From Climacium dendroides (taxonomy: Eukaryota; Streptophyta; Bryopsida; Hypnales; Climaciaceae): DNA of 64,000 bases. Where the stretch lies: NCBI GenBank assembly GCA_950106755.1, contig OX467085.1, positions 3,968,001-4,032,000 on the forward strand, in the 5' to 3' direction. The stretch's first letter is position 1. Each line of letters opens with the position of its first letter. Positions 1-12,180 of this stretch are shown here, in pieces. A program made the translations under genes and the position numbers. A model generated the notes under the pieces. It was not told where the DNA came from, did not search any database, and was given only the letters and a program-made list of their open reading frames with translations.

Positions 1-466
1 ACCAATAATTTCTATCAATTTGACGTGGAAGCATGTCCAAAACATAACACACAAATTGCAAATCTTTGAAATAATTAGGATTCATGGAAAAAATGAAGTT
101 TAAGAGAACCCTATCGCTTCCCCACACTTTCTCAAGTGAATTCAGTTTAAAAAAAGAGACTCTAGAAATCATGTTGTATTTAATAGAAACCAAACCAATA
201 AATTCTATCCATTTGACGTGGAAGCATGTCCAAAACATAACACACAAATTGCAAATCTTTGAAATAATTAGGATTCATGGAAAAAATGAAGATTAAGAGA
301 ACCCTATCGCATCCCCACACTTTCTCAAGTGAATTCAGTTTAAAAAAAGAGACTCTAGAAATCATGTTGTATTTAATAGAAACCAAACCAATAAATTCTA
401 TCCATTTGACGTGCAAGCATGTCCAAAACATAACACACAAATTGCAAATCTTTGAAATAATTAGGA

Positions 467-483
467 TTCATGGAAAAAATGAA
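467..483. other. Short inverted repeat TTCAT-N7-ATGAA at unit junctions
   Basis: TTCAT (467-471) and ATGAA (479-483) are reverse complements separated by the seven-base loop GGAAAAA. The element spans the chosen unit boundary and recurs in nearly every unit; the C at unit position 11 in units 2405, 3179, 4534 and 6277 breaks one arm. Five base pairs is a weak hairpin and could be chance conservation within a homogenised satellite. Confidence 0.4.
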
Positions 484-523
484 GATTAAGAGAACCCTAT
501 CGCATCCCCACACTTTCTCAAGT

Positions 524-529
524 GAATTC
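524..529. other. EcoRI site inside palindrome TGAATTCA (one per monomer)
   Basis: GAATTC lies at unit positions 55-60 within an eight-base perfect palindrome (523-530 here). It recurs once per unit through the window. I found it lost to GAATTG in six units, at 3620, 4976, 6719, 8655, 11171 and 13881. EcoRI digestion should therefore give a 193/194-bp ladder dominated by monomer. Confidence 0.9.
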
Positions 530-546
530 AGTTTAAAAAAAGAGAC

Positions 547-552
547 TCTAGA
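547..552. other. XbaI site (one per monomer)
   Basis: TCTAGA lies at unit positions 78-83. The losses I noticed are near 24945 (CTCTAAAAATC) and the paired changes near 30360 and 34612 (ACTTTAGAAATC). The last two occupy equivalent places in the two 4252-bp copies, so they are one mutation that was duplicated. Confidence 0.85.
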
Positions 553-599
553 AATCATGTTGTATTTAATAGAAACCAAACCAATAAATTCTATCCATT

Positions 600-607
600 T
601 GACGTGG
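600..607 (+). other. TGACGTGG box (one per monomer)
   Basis: TGACGTGG occupies unit positions 131-138 and sits in one of the least variable stretches of the unit. Exceptions I noticed are TGACGTGC in units 277, 1438 and 2599, and TGATGTGG at 25383 and 27900. TGACGTGG combines the C-box half TGACGT with the G-box half ACGTGG, a known target class for plant bZIP proteins. Binding in this array is only a possibility. Confidence 0.55.
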
Positions 608-3600
608 AAGCATGTCCAAAACATAACACACAAATTGCAAATCTTTGAAATAATTAGGATTCATGGAAAAAATGAAGATTAAGAGAATCCTATCGCATCC
701 CCACACTTTCTCAAGTGAATTCAGTTTAAAAAAAGAGACTCTAGAAATCATGTTGTATTTAATAGAAACCAAACCAATAAATTATATCAATTTGACGTGG
801 AAGCATGTCCGAAAACATAACACAAAAATTGCAAATCTTTGAAATAATTAGGATTCATGGAAAAAATGAAGTTTAAAAGAACCCTATCGCTTCCCCACAC
901 TTTCTCAAGTGAATTCAATTTAAAAAAAGAGACTCTAGAAATCCTGTTGTATTTAATAGAAACCAAACCAATAAATTATATCAATTTGACGTGGAAACAT
1001 GTCCGAAAACATGACACACAAATTGCAAATCTTTGAAATAATTAGGATTCATGGAAAAAATGAAGTTTAAGAGAACCCTAACGCTTCCCCACACTTTCTC
1101 AAGTGAATTCAGCTTAAAAAAAGAGACTCTAGAAATCATGTTGTATTTAATAGAAACCAAACCAATAAATTCTATCCATTTGACGTGGAAGCATGTCCAA
1201 AACATAACACACAAATTGCAAATCATTGAAATAATTAGGATTCATGGAAAAAATGAAGATTAAGTGAACCCTATCGCATCCCCACACTTTCTCAAGTGAA
1301 TTCAGTTTAAAAAAAGAGACTCTAGAAATCATGTTGTATTTAATAGAAACCAAACCAATAAATTCTATCAATTTGACGTGGAAGCATATCCGAAAACATG
1401 ACACACAAATTGCAAATCTTTGAAATAATTAGGATTCATGGAAAAAATGAAGTTTAAGAGAACCCTAACGCTTCCCCACACTTTCTCAAGTGAATTCAGT
1501 TTAAAAAAAGAGACTCTAGAAATCCTGTTGTATTTTATAGAAACCAAACCAATAAATTCTATCCATTTGACGTGCAAGCATGTCCAAAACATAACACACA
1601 AATTGCAAATCTTTGAAATAATTAGGATTCATGGAAAAAATGAAGTTTAAGAGAACCCTATCGCTTCCCCACACTTTCTCAAGTGAATTCAGTTTAAAAA
1701 AAGAGACTCTAGAAATCATGTTGTATTTAATAGAAACTAAACCAATAATTTCTATCAATTTGACGTGGAAGCATGTCCAAAACATAACACACAAATTGCA
1801 AATCTTTGAAATAATTAGGATTCATGGAAAAAATGAAGATTAAGAGAACCCTATCGCATCCCCACACTTTCTCAAGTGAATTCAGTTTAAAAAAAGAGAC
1901 TCTAGAAATCATGTTGTATTTAATAGAAACCAAACCAATAAATTATATCCATTTGACGTGGAAGCATGTCCGAGAACATAACACACAAATTGCAAATCTT
2001 TGAAATAATTAGGATTCATGGAAAAAATGAAGTTTAAGAGAACCCTATCGCTTCCCCACACTTTCTCAAGTGAATTCAGTTTAAAAAAAGAGACTCTAGA
2101 AATCCTGTTGTATTTAATAGAAACCAAACCAATAAATTATATCAATTTGACGTGGAAGCATGTCCGAAAACATAACACACAAATTGCAAATCTTTGAAAT
2201 AATTAGGATTCATGGAAAAAATGAAGTTTAAAAGAACCCTATTGCATCCCCACACTTTCTCAAGTGAATTCAGTTTAAAAAAAGAGACTCTAGAAATCAT
2301 GTTGTATTTAATAGAAACCAAACCAATAAATTATATCAATTTGACGTGGAAGCATGTCCGAAACATGACACACAAGTTGCAAATCTTTGAAATAATTAGG
2401 ATTCATGGAAAAAACGAAGATTAAGTGAACCCTATCGCATCCCCACACTTTCTCAAGTGAATTCAGTTTAAAAAAAGAGACTCTAGAAATCATGTTGTAT
2501 TTAATAGAAACCAAACCAATAAATTATATCAATTTGACGTGGAAGCATGTCCGAAAACATAACACACAAATTGCAAATCTTTGAAATAATTAGGATTCAT
2601 GGAAAAAATGAAGTTTAAGAGAACCCTATCGTATCCCCACACTTTCTCAAGTGAATTCAGTTTAAAAAAAGAGACTCTAGAAATCATGTTGTATTTAATA
2701 GAAACCAAACCAATAAATTCTATCCATTTGACGTGCAAGCATGTCCAAAACATAACACACAAATTGCAAATCTTTGAAATAATTAGGATTCATGGAAAAA
2801 ATGAAGTTTAAGAGAACCCTATCGCTTCCCCACACTTTCTCAAGTGAATTCAGTTTAAAAAAAGAGACTCTAGAAATCATGTTGTATTTAATAGAAACCA
2901 AACCAATAAATTATATCAATTTGACGTGGAAGCATGTCCGAAAACATAACACACAAATTGCAAATCTTTGAAATAATTAGGATTCATGGAAAAAATGAAG
3001 TTTAAAAGAACCCTATCGCATCCCCACACTTTCTCAAGTGAATTCAGTTTAAAAAAAGAGACTCTAGAAATCATGTTGTATTTAATAGAAACCAAACCAA
3101 TAAATTATATCAATTTGACGTGGAAGCATGTCCGAAACATGACACACAAGTTGCAAATCTTTGAAATAATTAGGATTCATGGAAAAAACGAAGATTAAGT
3201 GAACCCTATCGCATCCCCACACTTTCTCAAGTGAATTCAGTTTAAAAAAAGAGACTCTAGAAATCATGTTGTATTTAATAGAAACCAAACCAATGAATTC
3301 TATCCATTTGACGTGGAAGCATGTCCAAAACATAACACACAAATTGCAAATCTTTGAAATAATTAGGATTCATGGAAAAAATGAAGATTAAGAGAACCCT
3401 ATCGCATCCCCACACTTTCTCAAGTGAATTCAGTTTAAAAAAAGAGACTCTAGAAATCATGTTGTATTTAATAGAAACCAAACCAATAAATTATATCAAT
3501 TTGACGTGGAAGCATGTCCGAGAACATAACACACAAATTGCAAATCTTTAAAATAATTAGGATTCATGGAAAAAATGAAGATTAAGTGAACCCTATCGCA

Positions 3601-3649
3601 TCCCCACACTTTCTCAAGTGAATTGAGTTTAAAAAAAGAGACTCTAGAA

Positions 3650-5392
3650 ATCATGTTGTATTTAATAGAACCCAAACCAATAAATTCTATCAATTTGACG
3701 TGGAAGCATGTCCGAAAACATAACACACAAATTGCAAATCTTTGAAATAATTAGGATTCATGGAAAAAATGAAGTTTAAAAGAACCCTATCGCATCCCCA
3801 CACTTTCTCAAGTGAATTCAGTTTAAAAAAAGAGACTCTAGAAATCATGTTGTATTTAATAGAAACTAAACCAATAATTTCTATCAATTTGACGTGGAAG
3901 CATGTCCAAAACATAACACACAAATTGCAAATCTTTGAAATAATTAGGATTCATGGAAAAAATGAAGATTAAGTGAACCCTATCGCATCCCCACACTTTC
4001 TCAAGTGAATTCAGTTTAAAAAAAGAGACTCTAGAAATCATGTTGTATTTAATAGAAACCAAACCAATAAATTATATCAATTTGACGTGGAAGCATGTCC
4101 GAGAACATAACACACAAATTGCAAATCTTTGAAATAATTAGGATTCATGGAAAAAATGAAGTTTAAGAGAACCCTATCGCTTCCCCACACTTTCTCAAGT
4201 GAATTCAGTTTAAGAAAAGAGACTCTAGAAATCCTGTTGTATTTAATAGAAACCAAACCAATAAATTATATCAATTTGACGTGGAAGCATGTCCGAAAAC
4301 ATAACACACAAATTGCAAATCTTTGAAATAATTAGGATTCATGGAAAAAATGAAGATTAAGTGAACCCTATCGCATCCCCACACTTTCTCAAGTGAATTC
4401 AGTTTAAAAAAAGAGACTCTAGAAATCATGTTGTATTTAATAGAAACCAAACCAATAAATTATATCAATTTGACGTGGAAGCATGTCCAAAACATAACAC
4501 ACAAATTGCAAATCTTTGAAATAATTAGGATTCATGGAAAAAACGAAGATTAAGTGAACCCTATCGCATCCCCACACTTTCTCAAGTGAATTCAGTTTAA
4601 AAAAAGAGACTCTAGAAATCATGTTGTATTTAATAGAAACCAAACCAATAAATTATATCAATTTGACGTGGAAGCATGTCCGGAAACATAACACACAAAT
4701 TGCAAATCTTTGAAATAATTAGGATTCATGGAAAAAATGAAGATTAAGAGAACCCTATCGCATCCCCACACTTTCTCAAGTGAATTCAGTTTAAAAAAAG
4801 AGACTCTAGAAATCATGTTGTATTTAATAGAAACCAAACCAATAAATTATATCAATTTGACGTGGAAGCATGTCCGAGAACATAACACACAAATTGCAAA
4901 TCTTTGAAATAATTAGGATTCATGGAAAAAATGAAGATTAAGTGAACCCTATCGCATCCCCACACTTTCTCAAGTGAATTGAGTTTAAAAAAAGAGACTC
5001 TAGAAATCATGTTGTATTTAATAGAAACCAAACCAATAAATTCTATCAATTTGACGTGGAAGCATGTCCGAAAACATAACACACAAATTGCAAATCTTTG
5101 AAATAATTAGGATTCATGGAAAAAATGAAGTTTAAAAGAACCCTATCGCTTCCTTACACTTTCTCAAGTGAATTCAGTTTAAAAAAAGAGACTCTAGAAA
5201 TCATGTTGTATTTAATAGAAACTAAACCAATAATTTCTATCTATTTGACGTGGAAGCATGTCCAAAACATAACACACAAATTGCAAATCTTTGAAATAAT
5301 TAGGATTCATGGAAAAAATGAAGATTAAGAGAACCCTATCGCATCCCCACACTTTCTCAAGTGAATTCAGTTTAAAAAAAGAGACTCTAGAA
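3650..5392 (+). repeat. 9-unit higher-order repeat, copy 1 (1743 bp)
   Basis: Units from 3760 to 5309 match those 1743 bp downstream in order and allele content. Shared markers are TAAGAAAAGAG near 4212, AAAAAACGAAG in unit 4534, the EcoRI-loss GAATTGAG in unit 4922, and the CTTCCTTAC plus AATAATTTCTATCTA unit at 5116. The left edge falls inside unit 3566: GAACCCAAACC is shared, but GAATTGAG just upstream is not. Confidence 0.8.
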
Positions 5393-7135
5393 ATCATGTT
5401 GTATTTAATAGAACCCAAACCAATAAATTATATCAATTTGACGTGGAAGCATGTCCGAAAACATAACACACAAATTGCAAATCTTTGAAATAATTAGGAT
5501 TCATGGAAAAAATGAAGTTTAAAAGAACCCTATCGCATCCCCACACTTTCTCAAGTGAATTCAGTTTAAAAAAAGAGACTCTAGAAATCATGTTGTATTT
5601 AATAGAAACTAAACCAATAATTTCTATCAATTTGACGTGGAAGCATGTCCAAAACATAACACACAAATTGCAAATCTTTGAAATAATTAGGATTCATGGA
5701 AAAAATGAAGATTAAGTGAACCCTATCGCATCCCCACACTTTCTCAAGTGAATTCAATTTAAAAAAAGAGACTCTAGAAATCATGTTGTATTTAATAGAA
5801 ACCAAACCAATAAATTATATCAATTTGACGTGGAAGCATGTCCGAGAACATAACACACAAATTGCAAATCTTTGAAATAATTAGGATTCATGGAAAAAAT
5901 GAAGTTTAAGAGAACCCTATCGCTTCCCCACACTTTCTCAAGTGAATTCAGTTTAAGAAAAGAGACTCTAGAAATCCTGTTGTATTTAATAGAAACCAAA
6001 CCAATAAATTATATCAATTTGACGTGGAAGCATGTCCGAAAACATAACACACAAATTGCAAATCTTTGAAATAATTAGGATTCATGGAAAAAATGAAGAT
6101 TAAGTGAACCCTATCGCATCCCCACACTTTCTCAAGTGAATTCAGTTTAAAAAAAGAGACTCTAGAAATCATGTTGTATTTAATAGAAACCAAACCAATA
6201 AATTATATCAATTTGACGTGGAAGCATGTCCAAAACATAACACACAAATTGCAAATCTTTGAAATAATTAGGATTCATGGAAAAAACGAAGATTAAGTGA
6301 ACCCTATCGCATCCCCACACTTTCTCAAGTGAATTCAGTTTAAAAAAAGAGACTCTAGAAATCATGTTGTATTTAATAGAAACCAAACCAATAAATTATA
6401 TCAATTTGACGTGGAAGCATGTCCGAAAACATAACACACAAATTGCAAATCTTTGAAATAATTAGGATTCATGGAAAAAATGAAGATTAAGAGAACCCTA
6501 TCGCATCCCCACACTTTCTCAAGTGAATTCAGTTTAAAAAAAGAGACTCTAGAAATCATGTTGTATTTAATAGAAACCAAACCAATAAATTATATCAATT
6601 TGACGTGGAAGCATGTCCGAGAACATAACACACAAATTGCAAATCTTTGAAATAATTAGGATTCATGGAAAAAATGAAGATTAAGTGAACCCTATCGCAT
6701 CCCCACACTTTCTCAAGTGAATTGAGTTTAAAAAAAGAGACTCTAGAAATCATGTTGTATTTAATAGAAACCAAACCAATAAATTCTATCAATTTGACGT
6801 GGAAGCATGTCCGAAAACATAACACACAAATTGCAAATCTTTGAAATAATTAGGATTCATGGAAAAAATGAAGTTTAAAAGAACCCTATCGCTTCCTTAC
6901 ACTTTCTCAAGTGAATTCAATTTAAAAAAAGAGACTCTAGAAATCATGTTGTATTTAATAGAAACCAAACCAATAATTTCTATCTATTTGACGTGGAAGC
7001 ATGTCCAAAACATAACACACAAATTGCAAATCTTTGAAATAATTAGGATTCATGGAAAAAATGAAGATTAAGAGAACCCTATCGCATCCCCACACTTTCT
7101 CAAGTGAATTCAGTTTAAAAAAAGAGACTCTAGAA
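5393..7135 (+). repeat. 9-unit higher-order repeat, copy 2 (1743 bp)
   Basis: This is the tandem partner of 3650-5392. The two differ at scattered bases, for example AATTCAATTT against AATTCAGTTT in unit 5696, and GAAACCAAACC against GAAACTAAACC in unit 6859. The match weakens after unit 7052, where a different unit order (the TTTGGAATAA lineage) begins. Confidence 0.8.
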
Positions 7136-7245
7136 ATCATGTTGTATTTAATAGAAACCAAACCAATAAATTATATCAATTTGACGTGGAAGCATGTCCG
7201 AAAACATAACACACAAGTTGCAAATCTTTGAAATAATTAGGATTC

Positions 7246-7439
7246 ATGGAAAAAATGAAGTTTAAAAGAACCCTATCGCTTCCCCACACTTTCTCAAGTG
7301 AATTCAATTTAAAAAAAGAGACTCTAGAAATCATGTTGTATTTAATAGAAACCAAACCAATAAATTCTATCAATTTGACGTGGAAGCATGTCCGAAAACA
7401 TAACACACAAATTGCAAATCTTTGGAATAATTAGGATTC
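7246..7439 (+). repeat. Representative 194-bp monomer variant (one-base insertion)
   Basis: This unit is one base longer than the 193-bp type. The extra base is a G after GTCC at positions 145-148, giving GTCCGAAAACATAAC in place of GTCCAAAACATAAC; a sister allele reads GTCCGAGAACATAAC. A third allele, GTCCGAAACATGAC, has the G as a substitution and stays 193 bp. This unit also carries TTTGGAATAA at 7421, AATTCAATTT in place of AATTCAGTTT, and the AAAAGAACC allele at positions 19-27. That combination recurs at 8988, 9762, 11698, 12472, 14408, 15376, 17700 and 18861, so it is one lineage. Confidence 0.9.
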
Positions 7440-9761
7440 ATGGAAAAAATGAAGTTTAAGAGAACCCTATCGCTTCCCCACACTTTCTCAAGTGAATTCA
7501 GTTTAAAAAAAGAGACTCTAGAAATCATGTTGTATTTAATAGAAACCAAACCAATAAATTATATCAATTTGACGTGGAAGCATGTCCGAAACATGACACA
7601 CAAGTTGCAAATCTTTGAAATAATTAGGATTCATGGAAAAAATGAAGTTTAAGAGAACCCTATCGCTTCCCCACACTTTCTCAAGTGAATTCAGTTTAAA
7701 AAAAGAGACTCTAGAAATCATGTTGTATTTAATAGAAACCAAACCAATAAATTATATCAATTTGACGTGGAAGCATGTCCGAAACATGACACACAAGTTG
7801 CAAATCTTTGAAATAATTAGGATTCATGGAAAAAATGAAGTTTAAGAGAACCCTATCGCTTCCCCACACTTTCTCAAGTGAATTCAGTTTAAAAAAAGAG
7901 ACTCTAGAAATCATGTTGTATTTAATAGAAACCAAACCAATAAATTATAACCATTTGACGTGGAAGCATGTCCAAAACATAACACACAAATTGCAAATCT
8001 TTGAAATAATTAGGATTCATGGAAAAAATGAAGATTAAGAGAACCCTATCGCATCCCCACACTTTCTCAAGTGAATTCAGTTTAAAAAAAGAGACTCTAG
8101 AAATCATGTTGTATTTAATAGAAACCAAACCAATAAATTATATCAATTTGACGTGGAAGCATGTCCGAGAACATAACACACAAATTGCAAATCTTTGAAA
8201 TAATTAGGATTCATGGAAAAAATGAAGATTAAGTGAACCCTATCGCATCCCCACACTTTCTCAAGTGAATTCAGTTTAAAAAAAGAGACTCTAGAAATCA
8301 TGTTGTATTTAATAGAAACCAAACCAATAAATTATATCAATTTGACGTGGAAGCATGTCCGAAAACATAACACACAAATTGCAAATCTTTGAAATAATTA
8401 GGATTCATGGAAAAAATGAAGATTAAGAGAACCCTATCGCATCCCCACACTTTCTCAAGTGAATTCAGTTTAAAAAAAGAGACTCTAGAAATCATGTTGT
8501 ATTTAATAGAAACCAAACCAATAAATTATATCAATTTGACGTGGAAGCATGTCCGAGAACATAACACACAAATTGCAAATCTTTGAAATAATTAGGATTC
8601 ATGGAAAAAATGAAGATTAAGTGAACCCTATCGCATCCCCACACTTTCTCAAGTGAATTGAGTTTAAAAAAAGAGACTCTAGAAATCATGTTGTATTTAA
8701 TAGAAACCAAACCAATAAATTCTATCAATTTGACGTGGAAGCATGTCCGAAAACATAACACACAAATTGCAAATCTTTGAAATAATTAGGATTCATGGAA
8801 AAAATGAAGTTTAAAAGAACCCTATCGCTTCCTTACACTTTCTCAAGTGAATTCAGTTTAAAAAAAGAGACTCTAGAAATCATGTTGTATTTAATAGAAA
8901 CTAAACCAATAATTTCTATCTATTTGACGTGGAAGCATGTCCAAAACATAACACACAAATTGCAAATCTTTGAAATAATTAGGATTCATGGAAAAAATGA
9001 AGTTTAAAAGAACCCTATCGCTTCCCCACACTTTCTCAAGTGAATTCAATTTAAAAAAAGAGACTCTAGAAATCATGTTGTATTTAATAGAAACCAAACC
9101 AATAAATTCTATCAATTTGACGTGGAAGCATGTCCGAAAACATAACACACAAATTGCAAATCTTTGGAATAATTAGGATTCATGGAAAAAATGAAGTTTA
9201 AGAGAACCCTATCGCTTCCCCACACTTTCTCAAGTGAATTCAGTTTAAAAAAAGAGACTCTAGAAATCATGTTGTATTTAATAGAAACCAAACCAATAAA
9301 TTATATCAATTTGACGTGGAAGCATGTCCGAAACATGACACACAAGTTGCAAATCTTTGAAATAATTAGGATTCATGGAAAAAATGAAGTTTAAGAGAAC
9401 CCTATCGCTTCCCCACACTTTCTCAAGTGAATTCAGTTTAAAAAAAGAGACTCTAGAAATCATGTTGTATTTAATAGAAACCAAACCAATAAATTATATC
9501 AATTTGACGTGGAAGCATGTCCGAAACATGACACACAAGTTGCAAATCTTTGAAATAATTAGGATTCATGGAAAAAATGAAGTTTAAGAGAACCCTATCG
9601 CTTCCCCACACTTTCTCAAGTGAATTCAGTTTAAAAAAAGAGACTCTAGAAATCATGTTGTATTTAATAGAAACCAAACCAATAAATTCTATCAATTTGA
9701 CGTGGAAGCATGTCCGAAAACATAACACACAAATTGCAAATCTTTGAAATAATTAGGATTC
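7246..9761 (+). repeat. 13-unit higher-order repeat, copy 1 (2516 bp)
   Basis: Units 7246, 7440, 7633, 7826, 8019, 8213, 8407, 8601 and 8795 correspond one to one with units 2516 bp downstream. The strongest marker is TTATAACCATTTG in unit 7826, repeated in units 10342 and 13052. The last four units (8988, 9182, 9375, 9568) repeat the opening order, giving an internal 774-bp sub-period with the block at 9762. Confidence 0.8.
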
Positions 9762-11500
9762 ATGGAAAAAATGAAGTTTAAAAGAACCCTATCGCTTCCC
9801 CACACTTTCTCAAGTGAATTCAATTTAAAAAAAGAGACTCTAGAAATCATGTTGTATTTAATAGAAACCAAACCAATAAATTCTATCAATTTGACGTGGA
9901 AGCATGTCCGAAAACATAACACACAAATTGCAAATCTTTGGAATAATTAGGATTCATGGAAAAAATGAAGTTTAAGAGAACCCTATCGCTTCCCCACACT
10001 TTCTCAAGTGAATTCAGTTTAAAAAAAGAGACTCTAGAAATCATGTTGTATTTAATAGAAACCAAACCAATAAATTATATCAATTTGACGTGGAAGCATG
10101 TCCGAAACATGACACACAAGTTGCAAATCTTTGAAATAATTAGGATTCATGGAAAAAATGAAGTTTAAGAGAACCCTATCGCTTCCCCACACTTTCTCAA
10201 GTGAATTCAGTTTAAAAAAAGAGACTCTAGAAATCATGTTGTATTTAATAGAAACCAAACCAATAAATTATATCAATTTGACGTGGAAGCATGTCCGAAA
10301 CATGACACACAAGTTGCAAATCTTTGAAATAATTAGGATTCATGGAAAAAATGAAGTTTAAGAGAACCCTATCGCTTCCCCACACTTTCTCAAGTGAATT
10401 CAGTTTAAAAAAAGAGACTCTAGAAATCATGTTGTATTTAATAGAAACCAAACCAATAAATTATAACCATTTGACGTGGAAGCATGTCCAAAACATAACA
10501 CACAAATTGCAAATCTTTGAAATAATTAGGATTCATGGAAAAAATGAAGATTAAGAGAACCCTATCGCATCCCCACACTTTCTCAAGTGAATTCAGTTTA
10601 AAAAAAGAGACTCTAGAAATCATGTTGTATTTAATAGAAACCAAACCAATAAATTATATCAATTTGACGTGGAAGCATGTCCGAGAACATAACACACAAA
10701 TTGCAAATCTTTGAAATAATTAGGATTCATGGAAAAAATGAAGATTAAGTGAACCCTATCGCATCCCCACACTTTCTCAAGTGAATTCAGTTTAAAAAAA
10801 GAGACTCTAGAAATCATGTTGTATTTAATAGAAACCAAACCAATAAATTATATCAATTTGACGTGGAAGCATGTCCGAAAACATAACACACAAATTGCAA
10901 ATCTTTGAAATAATTAGGATTCATGGAAAAAATGAAGATTAAGAGAACCCTATCGCATCCCCACACTTTCTCAAGTGAATTCAGTTTAAAAAAAGAGACT
11001 CTAGAAATCATGTTGTATTTAATAGAAACCAAACCAATAAATTATATCAATTTGACGTGGAAGCATGTCCGAGAACATAACACACAAATTGCAAATCTTT
11101 GAAATAATTAGGATTCATGGAAAAAATGAAGATTAAGTGAACCCTATCGCATCCCCACACTTTCTCAAGTGAATTGAGTTTAAAAAAAGAGACTCTAGAA
11201 ATCATGTTGTATTTAATAGAAACCAAACCAATAAATTCTATCAATTTGACGTGGAAGCATGTCCGAAAACATAACACACAAATTGCAAATCTTTGAAATA
11301 ATTAGGATTCATGGAAAAAATGAAGTTTAAAAGAACCCTATCGCTTCCTTACACTTTCTCAAGTGAATTCAGTTTAAAAAAAGAGACTCTAGAAATCATG
11401 TTGTATTTAATAGAAACTAAACCAATAATTTCTATCTATTTGACGTGGAAGCATGTCCAAAACATAACACACAAATTGCAAATCTTTGAAATAATTAGGA
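9762..11500 (+). repeat. 13-unit higher-order repeat, copy 2 (partial)
   Basis: This block matches 7246-8987 at an offset of 2516 bp, including the EcoRI-loss unit at 11117 and the CTTCCTTAC unit at 11311. The match ends near 11500: unit 11504 has GAAGATTAAGAG and CGCATCC where unit 8988 has GAAGTTTAAAAG and CGCTTCC. Units 10149-11506 recur again at a 14-unit offset (2710 bp) from 12859. Confidence 0.75.
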
Positions 11501-12180
11501 TTCATGGAAAAAATGAAGATTAAGAGAACCCTATCGCATCCCCACACTTTCTCAAGTGAATTCAGTTTAAAAAAAGAGACTCTAGAAATCATGTTGTATT
11601 TAATAGAAACCAAACCAATAAATTATATCAATTTGACGTGGAAGCATGTCCGAAAACATAACACACAAGTTGCAAATCTTTGAAATAATTAGGATTCATG
11701 GAAAAAATGAAGTTTAACAGAACCCTATCGCTTCCCCACACTTTCTCAAGTGAATTCAATTTAAAAAAAGAGACTCTAGAAATCATGTTGTATTTAATAG
11801 AAACCAAACCAATAAATTCTATCAATTTGACGTGGAAGCATGTCCGAAAACATAACACACAAATTGCAAATCTTTGGAATAATTAGGATTCATGGAAAAA
11901 ATGAAGTTTAAGAGAACCCTATCGCTTCCCCACACTTTCTCAAGTGAATTCAGTTTAAAAAAAGAGACTCTAGAAATCATGTTGTATTTAATAGAAACCA
12001 AACCAATAAATTATATCAATTTGACGTGGAAGCATGTCCGAAACATGACACACAAGTTGCAAATCTTTGAAATAATTAGGATTCATGGAAAAAATGAAGT
12101 TTAAGAGAACCCTATCGCTTCCCCACACTTTCTCAAGTGAATTCAGTTTAAAAAAAGAGACTCTAGAAATCATGTTGTAT
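11407..12180 (+). repeat. 4-unit tandem duplication, copy 1 (774 bp)
   Basis: The allele GTTTAACAGAACC (C at position 21) occurs only in unit 11698 and its partner 12472, exactly 774 bp apart in an otherwise identical order. The copy starts inside unit 11311 and ends inside unit 12085, so the exchange point lies within a unit. Confidence 0.85.

Larger units (their letters stand above)
470..662 (+). repeat. Representative 193-bp monomer with its landmarks
   Basis: This unit serves as the coordinate frame. It starts at ATGGAAAAAATGAAG. Positions 5-10 are a six-A tract, 24-40 a C-rich stretch (AACCCTATCGCATCCCC), 54-61 the palindrome TGAATTCA containing EcoRI, 66-72 a seven-A tract, 78-83 XbaI, 107-120 an A-rich stretch (CCAAACCAATAAAT), 131-138 TGACGTGG, 149-152 the site of the one-base insertion, and 165-185 an AT-rich stretch around TTGCAAATCTTTG. 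Alleles recur mainly at positions 16 (A/T), 21-23, 34-35, 38-40, 88 (A/C), 108 (C/T), 118, 122 (C/A), 127 (C/A/T/G), 149 and 157. Positions 41-53, 73-86 and 128-147 change rarely. I recognise no named satellite family. Confidence 0.9.
1..3650 (+). repeat. Irregular left segment of the array
   Basis: No large repeated block is clear here. Units 84, 277 and 470 are near-identical neighbours. A four-unit (774-bp) offset links 2018-2791 with 2792-3565: both contain GTCCGAAACATGAC followed by AAAAAACGAAG, at units 2405 and 3179. This segment alone holds the TGACGTGC allele (units 277, 1438, 2599) and the paired ACCCTAACGCTTCC allele (units 1051 and 1438). Length alternates irregularly between 193 and 194 bp. 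Confidence 0.75.

Noticed and set aside
467..483. TTCAT-N7-ATGAA followed by an A-rich tract as a transcription terminator or structured RNA
   Set aside because: The stem is only five base pairs with three or more A-T pairs, lacks a G-C rich stem and a T run, and recurs every unit simply because the unit recurs.
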